From Tabrizicola soli (lineage in GTDB: Bacteria; Pseudomonadota; Alphaproteobacteria; Rhodobacterales; Rhodobacteraceae): 64,000 nucleotides of DNA. The translations under genes were made by a program, and so were the position numbers. The DNA lies in the NCBI RefSeq assembly GCF_015999335.1, contig NZ_JAEACP010000014.1:81163-145162 (forward strand), written 5' to 3'. The notes beneath the pieces were generated by a model. It was not told where the DNA came from and made no database searches. It was given only the letters and a program-made list of their open reading frames with translations. Shown here piece by piece: positions 1 through 10,358 of the stretch (within the stretch, counting starts at the first letter, position 1; every line of letters begins with the position of its first letter).

Positions 1-441
1 CCCGGTCCGCGCATCCGGCGGCGGGGTCGCGGCATTGGCATCCTGCGGCCAGTGCAGGTTGCCCTCGATCCGGGCCTCGGCCGCGCTTCGCGGCACCGCG
101 CGGGCTTCGTCCTCGATGAACCCCCGCTGCACCAGGATCCTGCGCCCGCCCACCAGTTCGAAGGCCTCGATCATCAGCACGCCGGGACTTGCCCCGGTCT
201 GGCCCGCCAGGACCTCCAGATACTCCCCGGTGAACCGCCCCTCGGCGAACACCGCCTGGAACTTGTCGCGGCCTTCCTCGGGCACCTCCGGCAAGGGGAT
301 CGGGGCATTGTGGATCCGGGCCTCGATCTCGTCCAGATAGGCGCGCTTTTCCCGCATCCGCTCCAGCTGCCAGAAGCCAAGGCTCATCAGCACGGCGACC
401 CCGACGATGCCCATGAGGACGGGGAAGAAATAGCGGCGCAT
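1..441 (-). CDS. SURF1 family cytochrome oxidase assembly protein (partial)
   Basis: Inner-membrane SURF1-type factor that helps assemble the haem a3/CuB centre of aa3 oxidase. The visible 147 residues start MRRYFFPVLMG and run off the left edge without a stop. Residues 5-22 form an N-terminal membrane helix directly followed by the SURF1 signature GFWQLER (residues 22-28). The family usually has about 220-250 residues and a second helix near the C terminus, which lies outside the window. It sits 65 bp after ctaE on the same strand, as the last visible gene of the oxidase cluster. The start is inferred from the helix position; family call is firm. Confidence 0.88.
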   Translation of the reverse strand, partial: MRRYFFPVLMGIVGVAVLMSLGFWQLERMREKRAYLDEIEARIHNAPIPLPEVPEEGRDKFQAVFAEGRFTGEYLEVLAGQTGASPGVLMIEAFELVGGRRILVQRGFIEDEARAVPRSAAEARIEGNLHWPQDANAATPPPDARTG

Positions 442-506
442 CGGTCATCCGGAAATGAAGGCGCAGGCCCGAAGGCCCGCGCGGGTTGGTGCTTCGGGGA
501 AAGGGA

Positions 507-1355
507 TCAGCCCTGGCCCCAGACGTAGATGGCGGCGAACAGGAACAGCCAGACCACGTCGACGAAGTGCCAGTACCAGGCCGCGGCCTCGAAGCCGACA
601 TGCTGCTCGGGGGTGAAATGGCCCTTCAGCGCGCGGATCAGGCAGACGGTCAGGAAGATCGTCCCGATGATGACGTGGAAGCCGTGGAAGCCGGTCGCCA
701 TGAAGAACGAGGCGCCGTAGATGTTGCCGGCGAAGCCGAAGGCGGCGTGGCTGTATTCATAGGCCTGCAAGAGGGTGAAGATGAAGCCCAGACCGATGGC
801 CAGGATCAGCCCGTTCACCAGGTCGCGGCGGTTGTTCTCATGCACCAGGGCATGGTGCGCCCAGGTCGCGGCGCAGCCCGACAGAAGCAGGATCAGCGTG
901 TTGATGAAGGGCAGGTGCCAGGGGTCGAAGGTCTCGATCCCGGCGGGCGGCCAGGGGCCGTCGACGGCGGGCGACTGCGGCCCCATCGGATAGAGTCGGT
1001 GCTTGAAGAAGGTCCAGAACCAGGCCGAGAAGAACATCACTTCCGACATGATGAACAGGATGAAGCCATAGCGCAGGCCCAGGCGCACGACCGGGGTATG
1101 GTCGCCGGTCTGGCCCTCGTGCACGACTTCCGCCCACCAGGCGTACATGACGTAAAGCACCCCGGCGAGGCCGGCCAGGAACAGCCAGTAGCCGCTGGCG
1201 AAATCGACGAAGGTATAGCCATTGTCCGGCGTCGCATCCGGCGTATGCATCCCCAGCACCGCGCCGAACAGCATCGCGAAAGCCGTGACAGCCCCCAGAA
1301 GCGGCCAGATCGACGGCGGCAGGACGTGGTAATCGTGGTTCTTTGCGTGAGCCAT
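507..1355 (-). CDS. ctaE: Cytochrome c oxidase subunit III
   Basis: Subunit III of the aa3-type haem-copper oxidase, an integral membrane subunit that stabilises turnover and lines oxygen and proton uptake paths. The 282-residue product begins [20 protein letters not shown], the usual start of bacterial COX3, and has about seven hydrophobic helices. [11 protein letters not shown] and the C-terminal [14 protein letters not shown] segment are hallmark COX3 sequences. Length matches the family. It follows ctaG by 26 bp on the same strand, so it is probably transcribed with the assembly genes. Subunit I (ctaD) is not in this window. Confidence 0.96.
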   Translation of the reverse strand: MAHAKNHDYHVLPPSIWPLLGAVTAFAMLFGAVLGMHTPDATPDNGYTFVDFASGYWLFLAGLAGVLYVMYAWWAEVVHEGQTGDHTPVVRLGLRYGFILFIMSEVMFFSAWFWTFFKHRLYPMGPQSPAVDGPWPPAGIETFDPWHLPFINTLILLLSGCAATWAHHALVHENNRRDLVNGLILAIGLGFIFTLLQAYEYSHAAFGFAGNIYGASFFMATGFHGFHVIIGTIFLTVCLIRALKGHFTPEQHVGFEAAAWYWHFVDVVWLFLFAAIYVWGQG

Positions 1356-1381
1356 GGCCGGCGGTTCCCTCGTTTCTTTTC

Positions 1382-1975
1382 TCAGTTCACCGCAGCTGCG
1401 TTCTCTGCGGCGGAAGTTTCCAGCGCGGCCTGTCCGGCAGGCAGCGGGGTTTCGTGGAAGGTATAGCTCAGCACGATCTCGCGCACAAACTTCCCTTCGG
1501 GATCATCGACGATTTCAGGATCGATGTAGAAGCTGACCGGCATCTGCACCGTCTCGCCGGGCTGCAGCACCTGCTGGGTGAAGCAGAAACACTCGATCTT
1601 GGTGAAATAGCCCCCGGCGGCATAGGGGAAGACGTTGAAGCTGGCCGTGCCCGCGACCACGCGGTCGGTCGGGTTGTGCGCCTCGTAGAAGGCAAGGCCG
1701 GTCTCGCCGATCCGGATCTGCATGAAGGGGGCGACGGGTCGGAAGGTCCAGGGCATTCCCTGCTCCAGCGAGGCGTCGAAACGCACCTTCACGGTCTGCT
1801 CCAGGATCACATCCGAGCCGGCCTCGGCCACCGAGGTCGTGCCGGCATAGCCGGTGACGCGGCAGAACCAGTCGTAGAACGGCACCGCCGCGAAGGAGAG
1901 CGAGGCCATGGTCACCACCAGGGCGACCAGTTTCACCATCGTGCGGTTCGGGCCCTGCAGGCGCGGGAAGATCAT
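1382..1975 (-). CDS. ctaG: Cytochrome c oxidase assembly protein CtaG/Cox11
   Basis: Copper chaperone that delivers copper to the CuB site of subunit I. The 197 residues show one N-terminal membrane anchor (about residues 11-30), then the [15 protein letters not shown] segment and the copper-binding IECFCF motif, both diagnostic of Cox11. The remainder is a beta-rich domain expected on the periplasmic side. The start codon overlaps the stop of the upstream 67-residue gene by 4 bp (ATGA), implying translational coupling. Length is normal for the family. Confidence 0.95.
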   Translation of the reverse strand: MIFPRLQGPNRTMVKLVALVVTMASLSFAAVPFYDWFCRVTGYAGTTSVAEAGSDVILEQTVKVRFDASLEQGMPWTFRPVAPFMQIRIGETGLAFYEAHNPTDRVVAGTASFNVFPYAAGGYFTKIECFCFTQQVLQPGETVQMPVSFYIDPEIVDDPEGKFVREIVLSYTFHETPLPAGQAALETSAAENAAAVN

Positions 1976-2175
1976 GGCGCGTCCCCCGTTGCCGCGGGCT
2001 GTTCCGCCGGGGCCATGGCCGCGGGCGCCATCGGGGTCGGGGTCATCTCGCCCCGCGTCACCTTGACCACGGTCAGCGCGAAGACCAGGGCCACGAAGGC
2101 CGCCAGCGTCAAGCCGAGGCCCAGGTTGCGGCTGAAGCGGCGCTTGTGCAGCTCGTGCTGCGGCGGGAAGGCCAT
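1972..2175 (-). CDS. Small single-helix membrane protein of the oxidase operon
   Basis: A 67-residue protein beginning [20 protein letters not shown]. It has a basic N terminus, one membrane helix (about residues 18-38) and a Pro/Ala/Met-rich tail. Position between ctaB and ctaG, with 4-bp ATGA overlaps at both ends, matches the small CoxF-like/DUF-type proteins found at this point in alphaproteobacterial oxidase operons. A role in oxidase assembly is inferred only from this position; no catalytic motif is visible. Its frame lies inside a longer antisense-like open frame over ctaB, and the start is fixed by the overlap with the ctaB stop. Confidence 0.82.
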   Translation of the reverse strand: MAFPPQHELHKRRFSRNLGLGLTLAAFVALVFALTVVKVTRGEMTPTPMAPAAMAPAEQPAATGDAP

Positions 2176-3119
2176 CACCAGCCCCCCAGCCCGTAGGGCT
2201 TCAGCAGCGCCTCGACCAGGAAGGCGGCGAAATGCAGGAAAAGATACAGCAGCGAGAAGCGGAAAAAGGACTTTTCCGCCGCGTAATTGTCGGCCACGGC
2301 CATGGCCTCGTCCCGGCGCCAGATGCGCAGGGCGCCGACCAGGAACCACAGGTTCAGCCCCACCGCCACCGCCAGCGCCAAGGGCCCGCCGATCCCGGTC
2401 AGCGCCGCGCCCAGCGCAAAGGGCGCCAGCAGGATCGTGTAGACCAGGATATGCCGCCGCGTCGCCTTGCGGCCATGCGTCACCGTCAGCATCGGCACGC
2501 CCGCCGCGTGGTAGTCTTCCTTCATGAACAGCGCCAGCGCCCAGAAATGCGGCGGGGTCCACATGAAGATCAGCGCGAACATCAGCACCGCCTCCAGCGA
2601 GACGGAACCCGTCGCCGCCGCCCAGCCGATCATCGGCGGGAAGGCCCCGGCCGCGCCGCCGATCACGATGTTCTGCGGGGTCGAGCGTTTCAGCCAGATC
2701 GAATAGACCACGGCATAGAAGAAGATGGTAAAGGCCAGAAGTCCCGCCGCGGCCATGTTGGTCGCCAGCCCCAGCATCACCACGCTGAAGCCCGAGAGCG
2801 CCAGCCCCAGCGCCAGCGCCTCGCCCGCCGGGATCCGTCCCGAGGGGATCGGCCGCCGCGCGGTGCGCTTCATCACCGCGTCGATGTCCGCATCCCACCA
2901 CATGTTCAGCGCGCCCGAAGCCCCGCCGCCCAGCGCGATGAACAGGATCGCGGCGAAAGCCTCGACCGGGTGCAGCCCGACCGGGGCGACCAGCAGGCCG
3001 ACCAGCGCGGTGAAGACCACCAGCGACATGACGCGCGGCTTCAGCAATTCGACATAATCGCCGAACCCCGCCTCGTGCGGGGTCTGGGTCGCGCCCTGAT
3101 ATGCTCCGATATCGCTCAT
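2175..3119 (-). CDS. ctaB: Protoheme IX farnesyltransferase
   Basis: Converts haem B to haem O by adding a farnesyl group, the first step of haem A synthesis for the aa3 oxidase. The 314-residue protein is polytopic with about nine helices. Family motifs visible are [20 protein letters not shown] (the NxxxDxxxD prenyl-diphosphate site with following basic RTxxRP) and the second loop YTTILLAP-like region [25 protein letters not shown] sequence [12 protein letters not shown] is also typical. It follows ctaC by about 70 bp and its stop overlaps the next gene's ATG, giving a single assembly operon. Confidence 0.96.
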   Translation of the reverse strand: MSDIGAYQGATQTPHEAGFGDYVELLKPRVMSLVVFTALVGLLVAPVGLHPVEAFAAILFIALGGGASGALNMWWDADIDAVMKRTARRPIPSGRIPAGEALALGLALSGFSVVMLGLATNMAAAGLLAFTIFFYAVVYSIWLKRSTPQNIVIGGAAGAFPPMIGWAAATGSVSLEAVLMFALIFMWTPPHFWALALFMKEDYHAAGVPMLTVTHGRKATRRHILVYTILLAPFALGAALTGIGGPLALAVAVGLNLWFLVGALRIWRRDEAMAVADNYAAEKSFFRFSLLYLFLHFAAFLVEALLKPYGLGGW

Positions 3120-3190
3120 TCCGGCTCCGTCTGCTGCAAGGGGGCCAGCCCTGGCAAACCCCCGTCAGATCGTTGCAGTCTGGCTGCGGC

Positions 3191-4102
3191 TCAGTCGTTC
3201 GCGGCGACCTGCACTTCGGCCGGGGTCTTTACCGCCGAAAGCTGCACGTCGCCGGTCTTGGCCTTGGCCAGCCACTCGGCATAGGCGGCCTCCGACACGA
3301 CCTTGACCGTGATCGGCATGTATGCATGCATCTGGCCGCAAAGTTCCGAGCACTGGCCGAAATAGATGCCCTCGCGGTCGGCCTTGAACCACAGCGCGGC
3401 GGTGCGGCCGGGAACCGCGTCCTGCATCACGCCGAAGGCCGGAACCTTCCAGGAATGGATCACGTCGGCGCCGGTCACCTGGACCACGACGACCTTGCCC
3501 ACGGGCACGACGACCGCGGTGTCGGTGGCCAGCAGGAACTGCTCCTTGGTATAGCCCGCCTCGACCAGTTGCGCCTCGACTTCGGGGGTCATCATGTTGG
3601 TGCCGCCGGTCGCAGGCGAGCCGATCATGTAGCTGTCGAAGCTCACGCCCTCGTCGACATATTCATAGTTCCAGTACCACTGGAAGCCGGTCGCCTTGAT
3701 CGTGACCTCGCCCACCGGGATCTCCTGCTGCTTGAACAGGATCGGCAGCGAGAAGGCCCCGATGACGACCAGGATGACGACCGGAATCAGGGTCCATGCC
3801 ACTTCCAGCGGCGAATTGTGGGTGAAACGCGCCGGAGTGGGGTTCGCACGACGGTTGTAGCGCAGGATCACGAACAGCAGCAGCGCGACGACCAGGATCA
3901 CGACCGCCGTGATGATGTAGAGGATCATGTCGTCCAGCCAGTGCAGATCGCGCGCGCCCTCGGTCGCGGCAGGCTGGAACCCCATCAAGCCGTCCACCGG
4001 CTGCCCAACGATTTCAAGAGCTTGCTGCGCAAAGGCCGTTCCAGCCGCAAAAGCGGTGGTGCCAAGGGCTGCAATGCCGGTCATCACAGTGGAAAGGCGC
4101 AT
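3191..4102 (-). CDS. ctaC: Cytochrome c oxidase subunit II
   Basis: Carries the CuA centre that accepts electrons from cytochrome c. The start at [14 protein letters not shown] gives 303 residues with a cleavable signal peptide ending near AQQ (residue 25), then two membrane helices and a periplasmic cupredoxin domain. CuA ligands are seen as [11 protein letters not shown] and [15 protein letters not shown], and the aromatic electron-entry motif as [10 protein letters not shown] longer in-frame extension upstream lacks a signal sequence and was rejected. It is the first gene of the ctaC-ctaB-small-ctaG-ctaE-surf1 run and diverges from tldD across about 257 bp. Confidence 0.97.
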   Translation of the reverse strand: MRLSTVMTGIAALGTTAFAAGTAFAQQALEIVGQPVDGLMGFQPAATEGARDLHWLDDMILYIITAVVILVVALLLFVILRYNRRANPTPARFTHNSPLEVAWTLIPVVILVVIGAFSLPILFKQQEIPVGEVTIKATGFQWYWNYEYVDEGVSFDSYMIGSPATGGTNMMTPEVEAQLVEAGYTKEQFLLATDTAVVVPVGKVVVVQVTGADVIHSWKVPAFGVMQDAVPGRTAALWFKADREGIYFGQCSELCGQMHAYMPITVKVVSEAAYAEWLAKAKTGDVQLSAVKTPAEVQVAAND

Positions 4103-4359
4103 GTCTGTATCCCGTTCGCATGGCGGCCTGTCGCCGCCTTTTTTCGGGCCCTGCCTTTCCGGCAGAATCCCGCTGTTTCCTTTTGTCCTCAAACCATATT
4201 CGCCCGGCCGGGACAAGCAAAAGTGTCGCACCCCCCGGCCGGGCCCGGGCGCAGGGTCGGGTCCCCGCGCCCGCCCGATCCCCCCGCCGGGCTTTCCGCC
4301 TTGACCGGACCCGCGGCACGTCCCATCTCTGGCCCCTGCCCTTCCGCCAGAGGCCCGCG

Positions 4360-5781
4360 ATGACCGACGCCCCCTTCCGCCCCTTCGACACCCACCTCGA
4401 CGAGCCCGCCGCCCTCGCCACCCTGCGCGAGGCGACCGCCGGGGCCGACGACGGCGAGCTTTTCCTCGAACGCCGCCGGGCGGAGACCATCGTGCTGGAC
4501 GACGGCCGCATCCGGCAAGCGACCTACGACGCCTCCCAAGGCTTCGGCCTCCGCGCCGTCCGGGGCGAGGTCGCGGGCTACGCCCATTCGACCGAGATCA
4601 GCGAGACCGCGCTCCGCCGCGCCGCCGAGACCGCCCGCCTCGCCGTGGGCGCGGGCGGCGGCACCCTGGCTCCCCCGCCGCGCGGCACCAACACCCGCCT
4701 CTACCGCCCTGACGACCCGATGGCCGACGCCGCCTTCCCGGTGAAGATCGACCTTCTGCGCGAGATCGACGCCCATGCCCGCGCGCTCGACCCCCGCGTG
4801 GTGCAGGTCTCGGCAACGCTTTCGGCGAGCCTGCAAGAGGTGGAAATCCTGCGCCCCGAGGGCACCCGCCTTGCCGACATCCGCCCGATGGCCCGCCTGA
4901 ACGTCTCGGTGATGATCGAGGAGAACGGCCGCCGCGAACAGGGCGGCATGGGCAAGGGCGGCCGCCATGGCCTCGCCGAACTCATGTCGCCCGGGACCTG
5001 GAAGCCGATGATCGCCGAGGCCCTGCGCATCGCCCGCGTGAACCTTGGCGCGGTCGAAGCCCCCGCCGGCGTGATGGACGTCGTCCTCGGCCCCGGCTGG
5101 CCCGGCATCCTTCTGCACGAGGCCATCGGCCACGGGCTGGAGGGCGACTTCAACCGCAAGGAAACCTCGGCCTTCGCTGGGCTGATGGGGAAACAGATCG
5201 CGTCGAAAGGCGTGACTGTCCTTGATGACGGCACAATCCCCGACCGCCGCGGCTCGATCTCCATCGACGACGAGGGCACACCCTCGGCCCGGAACGTGCT
5301 GATCGAGGACGGCGTCCTGGTGGGCTACATGCAGGACCGCCAAAACGCCCGCCTGATGGGCGTCGCCCCCACCGGCAACGGGCGCCGCGAAAGCTTCGCC
5401 CATATCCCGATGCCGCGGATGACCAACACCTACATGCTGGCGGGCAAGGACGACCCCGCCGGGATCGTGGCCTCGCTCAAGGACGGCATCTACGCTGTGG
5501 GCTTCGGCGGCGGTCAGGTCGACATCACCTCCGGCAAGTTCGTGTTCAGCTGCACCGAGGCCTACCGGGTGCGGAACGGCGTGGTGGGCGAGGCGGTGAA
5601 GGGCGCGACCCTGATCGGCGACGGCGCGACCGCGCTGAAGGGCATCCGCGCCATCGGCAACGACCTGCAACTCGACCCCGGCATCGGCAACTGCGGCAAG
5701 GCCGGGCAATGGGTCCCGGTCGGCGTGGGCCAGCCGACGCTCATGATCCAGGGGCTGACGGTCGGCGGCGCCGCGGCCTGA
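4360..5781 (+). CDS. tldD: Metalloprotease TldD
   Basis: Subunit of the TldD/TldE zinc protease that degrades unfolded peptides and matures some modified peptides. The start at [13 protein letters not shown] gives 473 residues, the normal length. The zinc motif [11 protein letters not shown] (HExxxH) lies near residue 255, and the C-terminal half holds the conserved [20 protein letters not shown] and [11 protein letters not shown] blocks. A frame open further upstream adds Pro/Arg-rich sequence without family similarity. A TldE/PmbA partner is not present here. The gene is convergent with the following methyltransferase, with 7 bp between their ends. Confidence 0.95.
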   Translation: MTDAPFRPFDTHLDEPAALATLREATAGADDGELFLERRRAETIVLDDGRIRQATYDASQGFGLRAVRGEVAGYAHSTEISETALRRAAETARLAVGAGGGTLAPPPRGTNTRLYRPDDPMADAAFPVKIDLLREIDAHARALDPRVVQVSATLSASLQEVEILRPEGTRLADIRPMARLNVSVMIEENGRREQGGMGKGGRHGLAELMSPGTWKPMIAEALRIARVNLGAVEAPAGVMDVVLGPGWPGILLHEAIGHGLEGDFNRKETSAFAGLMGKQIASKGVTVLDDGTIPDRRGSISIDDEGTPSARNVLIEDGVLVGYMQDRQNARLMGVAPTGNGRRESFAHIPMPRMTNTYMLAGKDDPAGIVASLKDGIYAVGFGGGQVDITSGKFVFSCTEAYRVRNGVVGEAVKGATLIGDGATALKGIRAIGNDLQLDPGIGNCGKAGQWVPVGVGQPTLMIQGLTVGGAAA

Positions 5782-5788
5782 AGCGGCC

Positions 5789-6640
5789 TCAGACCCGCGT
5801 GGCGGTGTAAAGGTTGATCTCGGCGGGGATGCGCAGGCAGCCGTCGTCCCCGACCAGACCCGCCCATTCCTCGCGCAGCGCCGCCAGGATCGCCGCCAGG
5901 TCCTCCGCCGTGCCGCCCGTGTCGCGCAACAGCCGCGGCAGGCCGCCGAGGTTCGACATGAGGTCAAGGACCGGCTCAAGGCCGCCGGGGTGGTCCAGCG
6001 TCAGGTCGACCGCCCGGCCCTCGGCCTGCAAACCCGCCGCATGCAAGATGCCCAGCACGCGGGGAATGTCGGAGAACGCCATCGGGCCGGGGCCATCGGG
6101 GTCCGACGGCGGTGGTGGACCAAGGCGAGCGGCGCCGATCCGCCCCGGCGTCGCAAAGAACGGGTTCGCCGCGGCCCGGCCCCAGACCGCCAGCACCATC
6201 CGCCCGCCCGGCCGCATCGTCCGGGCAAGGTTCATAAACGCCGCCACCGGATCGGCGAAGAACATCACCCCGAAGCGCGACAGGACCAGGTCGAACGCGG
6301 AGGGCGCGAAGCCATGATCCTGCGCATCGGCCCGCAGGAACCCGACCTGTGCCAGGCTTTCGGCCCTGGCCAATTCCTCGGCACGGGCGAGGAGCGGGGC
6401 CGAGATGTCGACACCCAGCGCCCTGCCCTGCGGCCCCACCGCCCTTGTCGCCGCAAGCGTCAGCGCTCCCGCGCCGCAGCCCACGTCCAGCACATGCTGG
6501 CCGGAAAGCGGTGCGGCCTCGGCCATGACCAGTGCGGTCACGTTCCGCATCAAGAGGTCCATCGCCGGTTGCTGAGCCACCCAGGCGCGACCGGGCGCAT
6601 CGTTCCAGAACGTGTGCTGCTCTGCATTCGCCCCCGACAT
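5789..6640 (-). CDS. Class I SAM-dependent methyltransferase
   Basis: Predicted cytosolic methyltransferase of 283 residues, substrate unknown. The SAM-binding motif I is VLDVGCGAGALTL near residues 48-60, followed by an acidic motif II (ALGVDIS) and the motif IV stretch FDLVLSRFGVMFFADP. This order is that of the UbiE/type 11 methyltransferase group. Starting MSGANAEQHTFWNDAPGRAWV resembles small-molecule methyltransferases of this group, which often begin with a short TxFWND segment. It is separated by 12 bp from tex on the same strand, but no shared function is evident. Confidence 0.85.
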   Translation of the reverse strand: MSGANAEQHTFWNDAPGRAWVAQQPAMDLLMRNVTALVMAEAAPLSGQHVLDVGCGAGALTLAATRAVGPQGRALGVDISAPLLARAEELARAESLAQVGFLRADAQDHGFAPSAFDLVLSRFGVMFFADPVAAFMNLARTMRPGGRMVLAVWGRAAANPFFATPGRIGAARLGPPPPSDPDGPGPMAFSDIPRVLGILHAAGLQAEGRAVDLTLDHPGGLEPVLDLMSNLGGLPRLLRDTGGTAEDLAAILAALREEWAGLVGDDGCLRIPAEINLYTATRV

Positions 6641-6652
6641 GCCCGCCTCCGT

Positions 6653-8953
6653 TCAGCGCCCGAACTTGCCCTTCAACGCATCCGCAAAGGCATTCCCGCC
6701 CCGCTGCGGCCCCGCCTGCATCGGCCCCCGCACCGGCTTGCCCGCCGCAGGTCCCCGCTCCCGCGCCTGATCCTTGGCGCTCGCCCCGCCGTCCGACTTC
6801 ATCGTCAGCCCGATGCGCTTCCGCCCCACATCGACCTCGACCACCCGGACCTTGACCACATCCCCGGCCTTCACCACCGCATGGGGGTCCTTGACAAAGC
6901 TGTCGGACAACTGGCTCACATGCACCAGCCCGTCCTGATGCACGCCGATGTCCACGAAGGCCCCGAAGGCCGCCACGTTGGTCACCGTGCCCTCCAGCAC
7001 CATCCCGGCCCTGAGGTCGGTGATCTCGTCCACCCCTTCGGTGAAGGTGGCGGTCTTGAAGCTGGGCCGGGGGTCGCGGCCGGGTTTTTCCAGCTCCGCG
7101 AGAATGTCCTTCACCGTCGGCAGCCCGAAGCGGTCGTCCACGAACGCGGCCGGGTTCAGCTTCTTCAAGGCCTCCCCGTCGCCCATCAGGCTGCGGATGT
7201 CCCGCCCGCAGGCCGCGACGATCTTCCGCGCCACGTCATAGGCTTCCGGGTGCACGGACGAGGCATCCAGCGGCTCCTTCCCCCCGCTGATCCGCAGGAA
7301 GCCCGCCGCCTGCTCGAAGGCCTTCGGCCCCAGCCGCGCGACCTTCAGCAACTCCTTCCGGGTTGCAAACGGCCCATTGGCATCGCGATGGGCGACGATG
7401 GCCTCGGCCAGCCCCGGCCCCACCCCCGACACCCGCGCCAGCAGCGGAGCGGAAGCGGTGTTCAAATCCACTCCCACCCCGTTCACCGCATCCTCCACCA
7501 CCGCGTCCAGCGACTTGGCCAACCGATGCTGGTCCACGTCATGCTGGTACTGCCCGACGCCAATGGCCTTCGGCTCGATCTTCACCAGTTCCGCCAGCGG
7601 GTCCTGCAAGCGCCGGGCAATGCTGACCGCGCCGCGCAAAGACACGTCCAGCTCCGGAAACTCCCGCGCCGCCAACTCGCTCGCCGAATAGACCGAGGCC
7701 CCGGCTTCCGACACCACCACCTTCACCGGCTTCTCCGCCCCCGAAGGCAGCAGCGCCAGCAGGTCCGTCACCAGCTTCTCCGTCTCCCGGCTGGCCGTGC
7801 CGTTGCCGATGGCGATCAGCTTCACCCCGTGCTGCCCGATCGCCTTCGCAATCGCCACCTGCGCCCCTTTAAGGTCCATCCTCGGCTGGAACGGATAGAC
7901 CGTATCCGTCGCCACCAGCTTGCCCGTCGCATCCACCACCGCGACCTTGACGCCGGTGCGGATGCCGGGGTCCAGTCCCATCGTCGCCTTCCCCCCCGCC
8001 GGGGCCGCCAGTAGCAGGTCCTTGAGGTTGCGCGCAAAGACCCGGATCGCCTCGGCCTCGGCCGCCTCGCGCAGCTCGGCCATCAGGTCCAGCGTCAGCG
8101 AAGTCTTCAGCTTCACCCGCCAGGCCCAGGCCGCCGCCTCGCGCAGCCACCTGTCGCCCGGTCCCTGCTCCGCGGCCCCCACCGCCGCGCCGCAGGCCCG
8201 TTCGGACGGGCTTTCGCCGCGGGGGGCTTCGGCGTCGATCTCGAGGTCCAGCACCAGCACCTCCTCGTTCCGCCCGCGGAACATCGCCAGCGCCCGGTGG
8301 CTCGGCACCCGGCTGAACTCCTCGCTATGGGCGAAATAGTCCGAGAACTTGGCCCCCGCCGCCTCTTTCCCGGCCACGACCTTCGCTGCCAGCTTCCCCG
8401 CCTTGCGCATGTGGTCGCGCAAGCGGCCCAGAAGCGAGGCATCCTCGCTCAGCCCCTCGGCCAGGATGTCGCGCGCACCCTCCAGCGCGGCCTTGGCATC
8501 CGGGAAGCCTTCCGACAGGAAGCCCGCCGCCAGCGCCGCCGGCTCTGCCGAACGGTCGGCGACGATCGCGTCGTAAAGCCCCTGCAAGCCGGCCTCGCGC
8601 GCGATCATCGCCTTGGTCCGGCGCTTCGGCTTGTAGGGCAGGTAAATGTCCTCCAGCTCCGCCTTGGTCCCCGCCCCGGCGATGGACTTCGCCAGCGCCT
8701 CGGTCATCTTGCCCTGCTCGGTGATCGAGCCGACGATCGCCGCCCGCCGCGCCTCCAGCTCGCGCAGATAGCCCAGGCGCTCCTCCAGCTTGCGCAACTG
8801 GGTATCGTCGAGGCCGCCCGTCACCTCTTTCCGGTAGCGGGCGACGAAGGGCACCGTCGCGCCGCCATCCAGAAGCTCGACCGCCGCGCTGACCTGCTGG
8901 GGCGTGGCCCCGATCTCGGCGGCGATCAGGCGGGGGATCTGGGTCAGGCTCAT
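6653..8953 (-). CDS. tex: Tex-family transcription accessory/RNA-binding protein
   Basis: Cytosolic nucleic-acid-binding protein of the Tex/YhgF family. The start [15 protein letters not shown] gives 766 residues. In order: N-terminal helical Tex domain with [17 protein letters not shown], a YqgF/RNase H-like fold ([17 protein letters not shown] near residue 325), helix-hairpin-helix repeats ([39 protein letters not shown]), and a C-terminal S1 domain ([20 protein letters not shown]). Length and order match the family. The tail after S1 is Gly/Arg/Lys-rich. An upstream in-frame extension to 9073 is basic and unconserved, so the later ATG was chosen. Confidence 0.96.
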   Translation of the reverse strand: MSLTQIPRLIAAEIGATPQQVSAAVELLDGGATVPFVARYRKEVTGGLDDTQLRKLEERLGYLRELEARRAAIVGSITEQGKMTEALAKSIAGAGTKAELEDIYLPYKPKRRTKAMIAREAGLQGLYDAIVADRSAEPAALAAGFLSEGFPDAKAALEGARDILAEGLSEDASLLGRLRDHMRKAGKLAAKVVAGKEAAGAKFSDYFAHSEEFSRVPSHRALAMFRGRNEEVLVLDLEIDAEAPRGESPSERACGAAVGAAEQGPGDRWLREAAAWAWRVKLKTSLTLDLMAELREAAEAEAIRVFARNLKDLLLAAPAGGKATMGLDPGIRTGVKVAVVDATGKLVATDTVYPFQPRMDLKGAQVAIAKAIGQHGVKLIAIGNGTASRETEKLVTDLLALLPSGAEKPVKVVVSEAGASVYSASELAAREFPELDVSLRGAVSIARRLQDPLAELVKIEPKAIGVGQYQHDVDQHRLAKSLDAVVEDAVNGVGVDLNTASAPLLARVSGVGPGLAEAIVAHRDANGPFATRKELLKVARLGPKAFEQAAGFLRISGGKEPLDASSVHPEAYDVARKIVAACGRDIRSLMGDGEALKKLNPAAFVDDRFGLPTVKDILAELEKPGRDPRPSFKTATFTEGVDEITDLRAGMVLEGTVTNVAAFGAFVDIGVHQDGLVHVSQLSDSFVKDPHAVVKAGDVVKVRVVEVDVGRKRIGLTMKSDGGASAKDQARERGPAAGKPVRGPMQAGPQRGGNAFADALKGKFGR

Positions 8954-9268
8954 GCGAATCCTCGTCGGTTGGGGCGGGCAGACTAACCAAGAGAGGAGGC
9001 GAGGTGAAGGCAGGTCCGCCGCCGGGATGCCAGCCGCAATTCGCGTGATGCGGCATGGACTTCGGCGCGGCAATGCCTATCTTGTCGGAATGATCAGCTG
9101 TTTTCCCCTGCGCAGGACCCGGCCCTTTGCCGGATTTCCGCAAGGTCGCGCCCGACCCCGGGCGGCGACGCGGTTGCGCTGATCCGCCGTCCGGGGCACG
9201 CGTCCCTTTCCCCCTTCCTGTCAGTTCCGGTGCCGCAAGACGGCCGATCGCACCCAAGGAGTCCCGCC
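8954..9268. other. 315-bp divergent intergenic region, no gene seen
   Basis: Space between the starts of tex (minus) and rnk (plus). It should carry both promoters. No tRNA, strong hairpin or convincing small ORF was found. A ribosome-binding site AAGGAG lies about 8 bp before the rnk ATG. Confidence 0.6.
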
Positions 9269-9676
9269 ATGTCCAGAACCACCCGCCCCCAGATCGTCAT
9301 CGCCCAGGAAACCCTCGACCACCTGGAGAAGCTGGTCGAGGGTGCGGCCGCCCGGATGCCGGCCCTGGCCGAGCGTCTGCTGGAGGAACTGTCGCGCGCC
9401 CGCATCGTTCCGGCCGCGAAGATGCCCGCCGATGTGGCCGGGATCGGCAGCTCGGTCACCTGGCGCGACGAGAGTACCGGACAGGAGCAATCGGCGACCC
9501 TGGTCTGGCCCGAGGCGGCCGACATCGGCGCGGGCCGCGTCTCGGTGCTGACCCCGATCGGCGTGGCGCTTCTGGGCCTGAAGGCCGGGGCGCGCTTTCC
9601 CTGGGAGACCCGCACCGGCGAGCGGCGCGAGCTGACGGTTCTGTCGGTCCAGCCGCCCACGCCGGTCTCGGTCTGA
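9269..9676 (+). CDS. rnk: Rnk/GreA-type nucleoside diphosphate kinase regulator
   Basis: Protein of 135 residues with an N-terminal short coiled coil and a C-terminal GreA/GreB-like FKBP-fold domain (about residues 50-130), seen in SSVTWRDESTGQEQSATLVWP and ISVLTPIG-type sequence VSVLTPIGVALLGLKAGARFPW. Rnk proteins bind RNA polymerase but do not stimulate transcript cleavage because the coiled coil is short, as it is here. The ATG at 9269 is preceded by AAGGAG; the upstream in-frame ATG would add an unlikely MPQDGRSHPRSPA leader. Confidence 0.85.
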   Translation: MSRTTRPQIVIAQETLDHLEKLVEGAAARMPALAERLLEELSRARIVPAAKMPADVAGIGSSVTWRDESTGQEQSATLVWPEAADIGAGRVSVLTPIGVALLGLKAGARFPWETRTGERRELTVLSVQPPTPVSV

Positions 9677-9686
9677 CGCTCGCAGT

Positions 9687-10358
9687 CTAGCGGGCGACCG
9701 GACCCGCCTCGGTCAGGATCGCGTCCAGCCGGATGTCGTGCGGCTGGGGATAGATCGTCGCCAGCCGGGCCGACTGGAAGCCGATGCCGATGGTGAAGGG
9801 CCGCGGCGACAGGCTGGCCAATGTGCGGTCGAAATAGCCGCCGCCATAGCCCAGCCGGTAGCAGTCCCCGGTCCAGCCGACCACCGGCGCGAGCGAAATC
9901 TCGGGCGTGACCACCGGGGCGTCGGGCGGCGGCACCGGGATGTTCCAGTCGCCGCGCACCATCCGCGTTCCGGGCGTCCAGCGCCGGAAGACCAGGGGGG
10001 ATGCCTTCACCTCGACCAGCGGCAGGGCGACCAGCGCCCCGGCCTCGTGCAGTTCGGCCAAGAGCGGGCGCAGGTCGGGCTCGCCCTTGATCGGCCAGTA
10101 GCCCGAGAAGACGCGGCCGCGCATCTCGCCGAAATGGCCGCGCAGGAAGCGGGCGAGATGGGAGGCGATGGCGGCGCCGATCTCCTGCCGCGCGGACACC
10201 GGCAGCGCGTCGCGCTCGGCCCGCAGGCGCGCCCGCTCGGCCTTGCGCCAGCGCGCGACGTCGCGGGCCTGTTCGGGATCGACGGCCAGCGGATCGAAAT
10301 AGGTCGGGTCCACCTCGGCGGCCATGCAGGGCGGCGAGGCATAGGTCTTTCCGGTCAT
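9687..10358 (-). CDS. 5-formyltetrahydrofolate cyclo-ligase
   Basis: ATP-dependent enzyme that turns 5-formyl-THF into 5,10-methenyl-THF, recycling a folate storage form. The 223 residues contain VARWRKAERARLRAERDALP (basic N-terminal helix), GYWPIKGEPDLRPLL and the diagnostic LGYGGGYFDRTLA glycine-rich ATP/phosphate loop near residue 170, all in family order. The start overlaps the stop of the upstream nitronate monooxygenase-like gene by 4 bp, so the pair is probably co-translated. The N terminus of about 35 residues before the core is slightly long, and a later start cannot be excluded. Confidence 0.93.
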   Translation of the reverse strand: MTGKTYASPPCMAAEVDPTYFDPLAVDPEQARDVARWRKAERARLRAERDALPVSARQEIGAAIASHLARFLRGHFGEMRGRVFSGYWPIKGEPDLRPLLAELHEAGALVALPLVEVKASPLVFRRWTPGTRMVRGDWNIPVPPPDAPVVTPEISLAPVVGWTGDCYRLGYGGGYFDRTLASLSPRPFTIGIGFQSARLATIYPQPHDIRLDAILTEAGPVAR

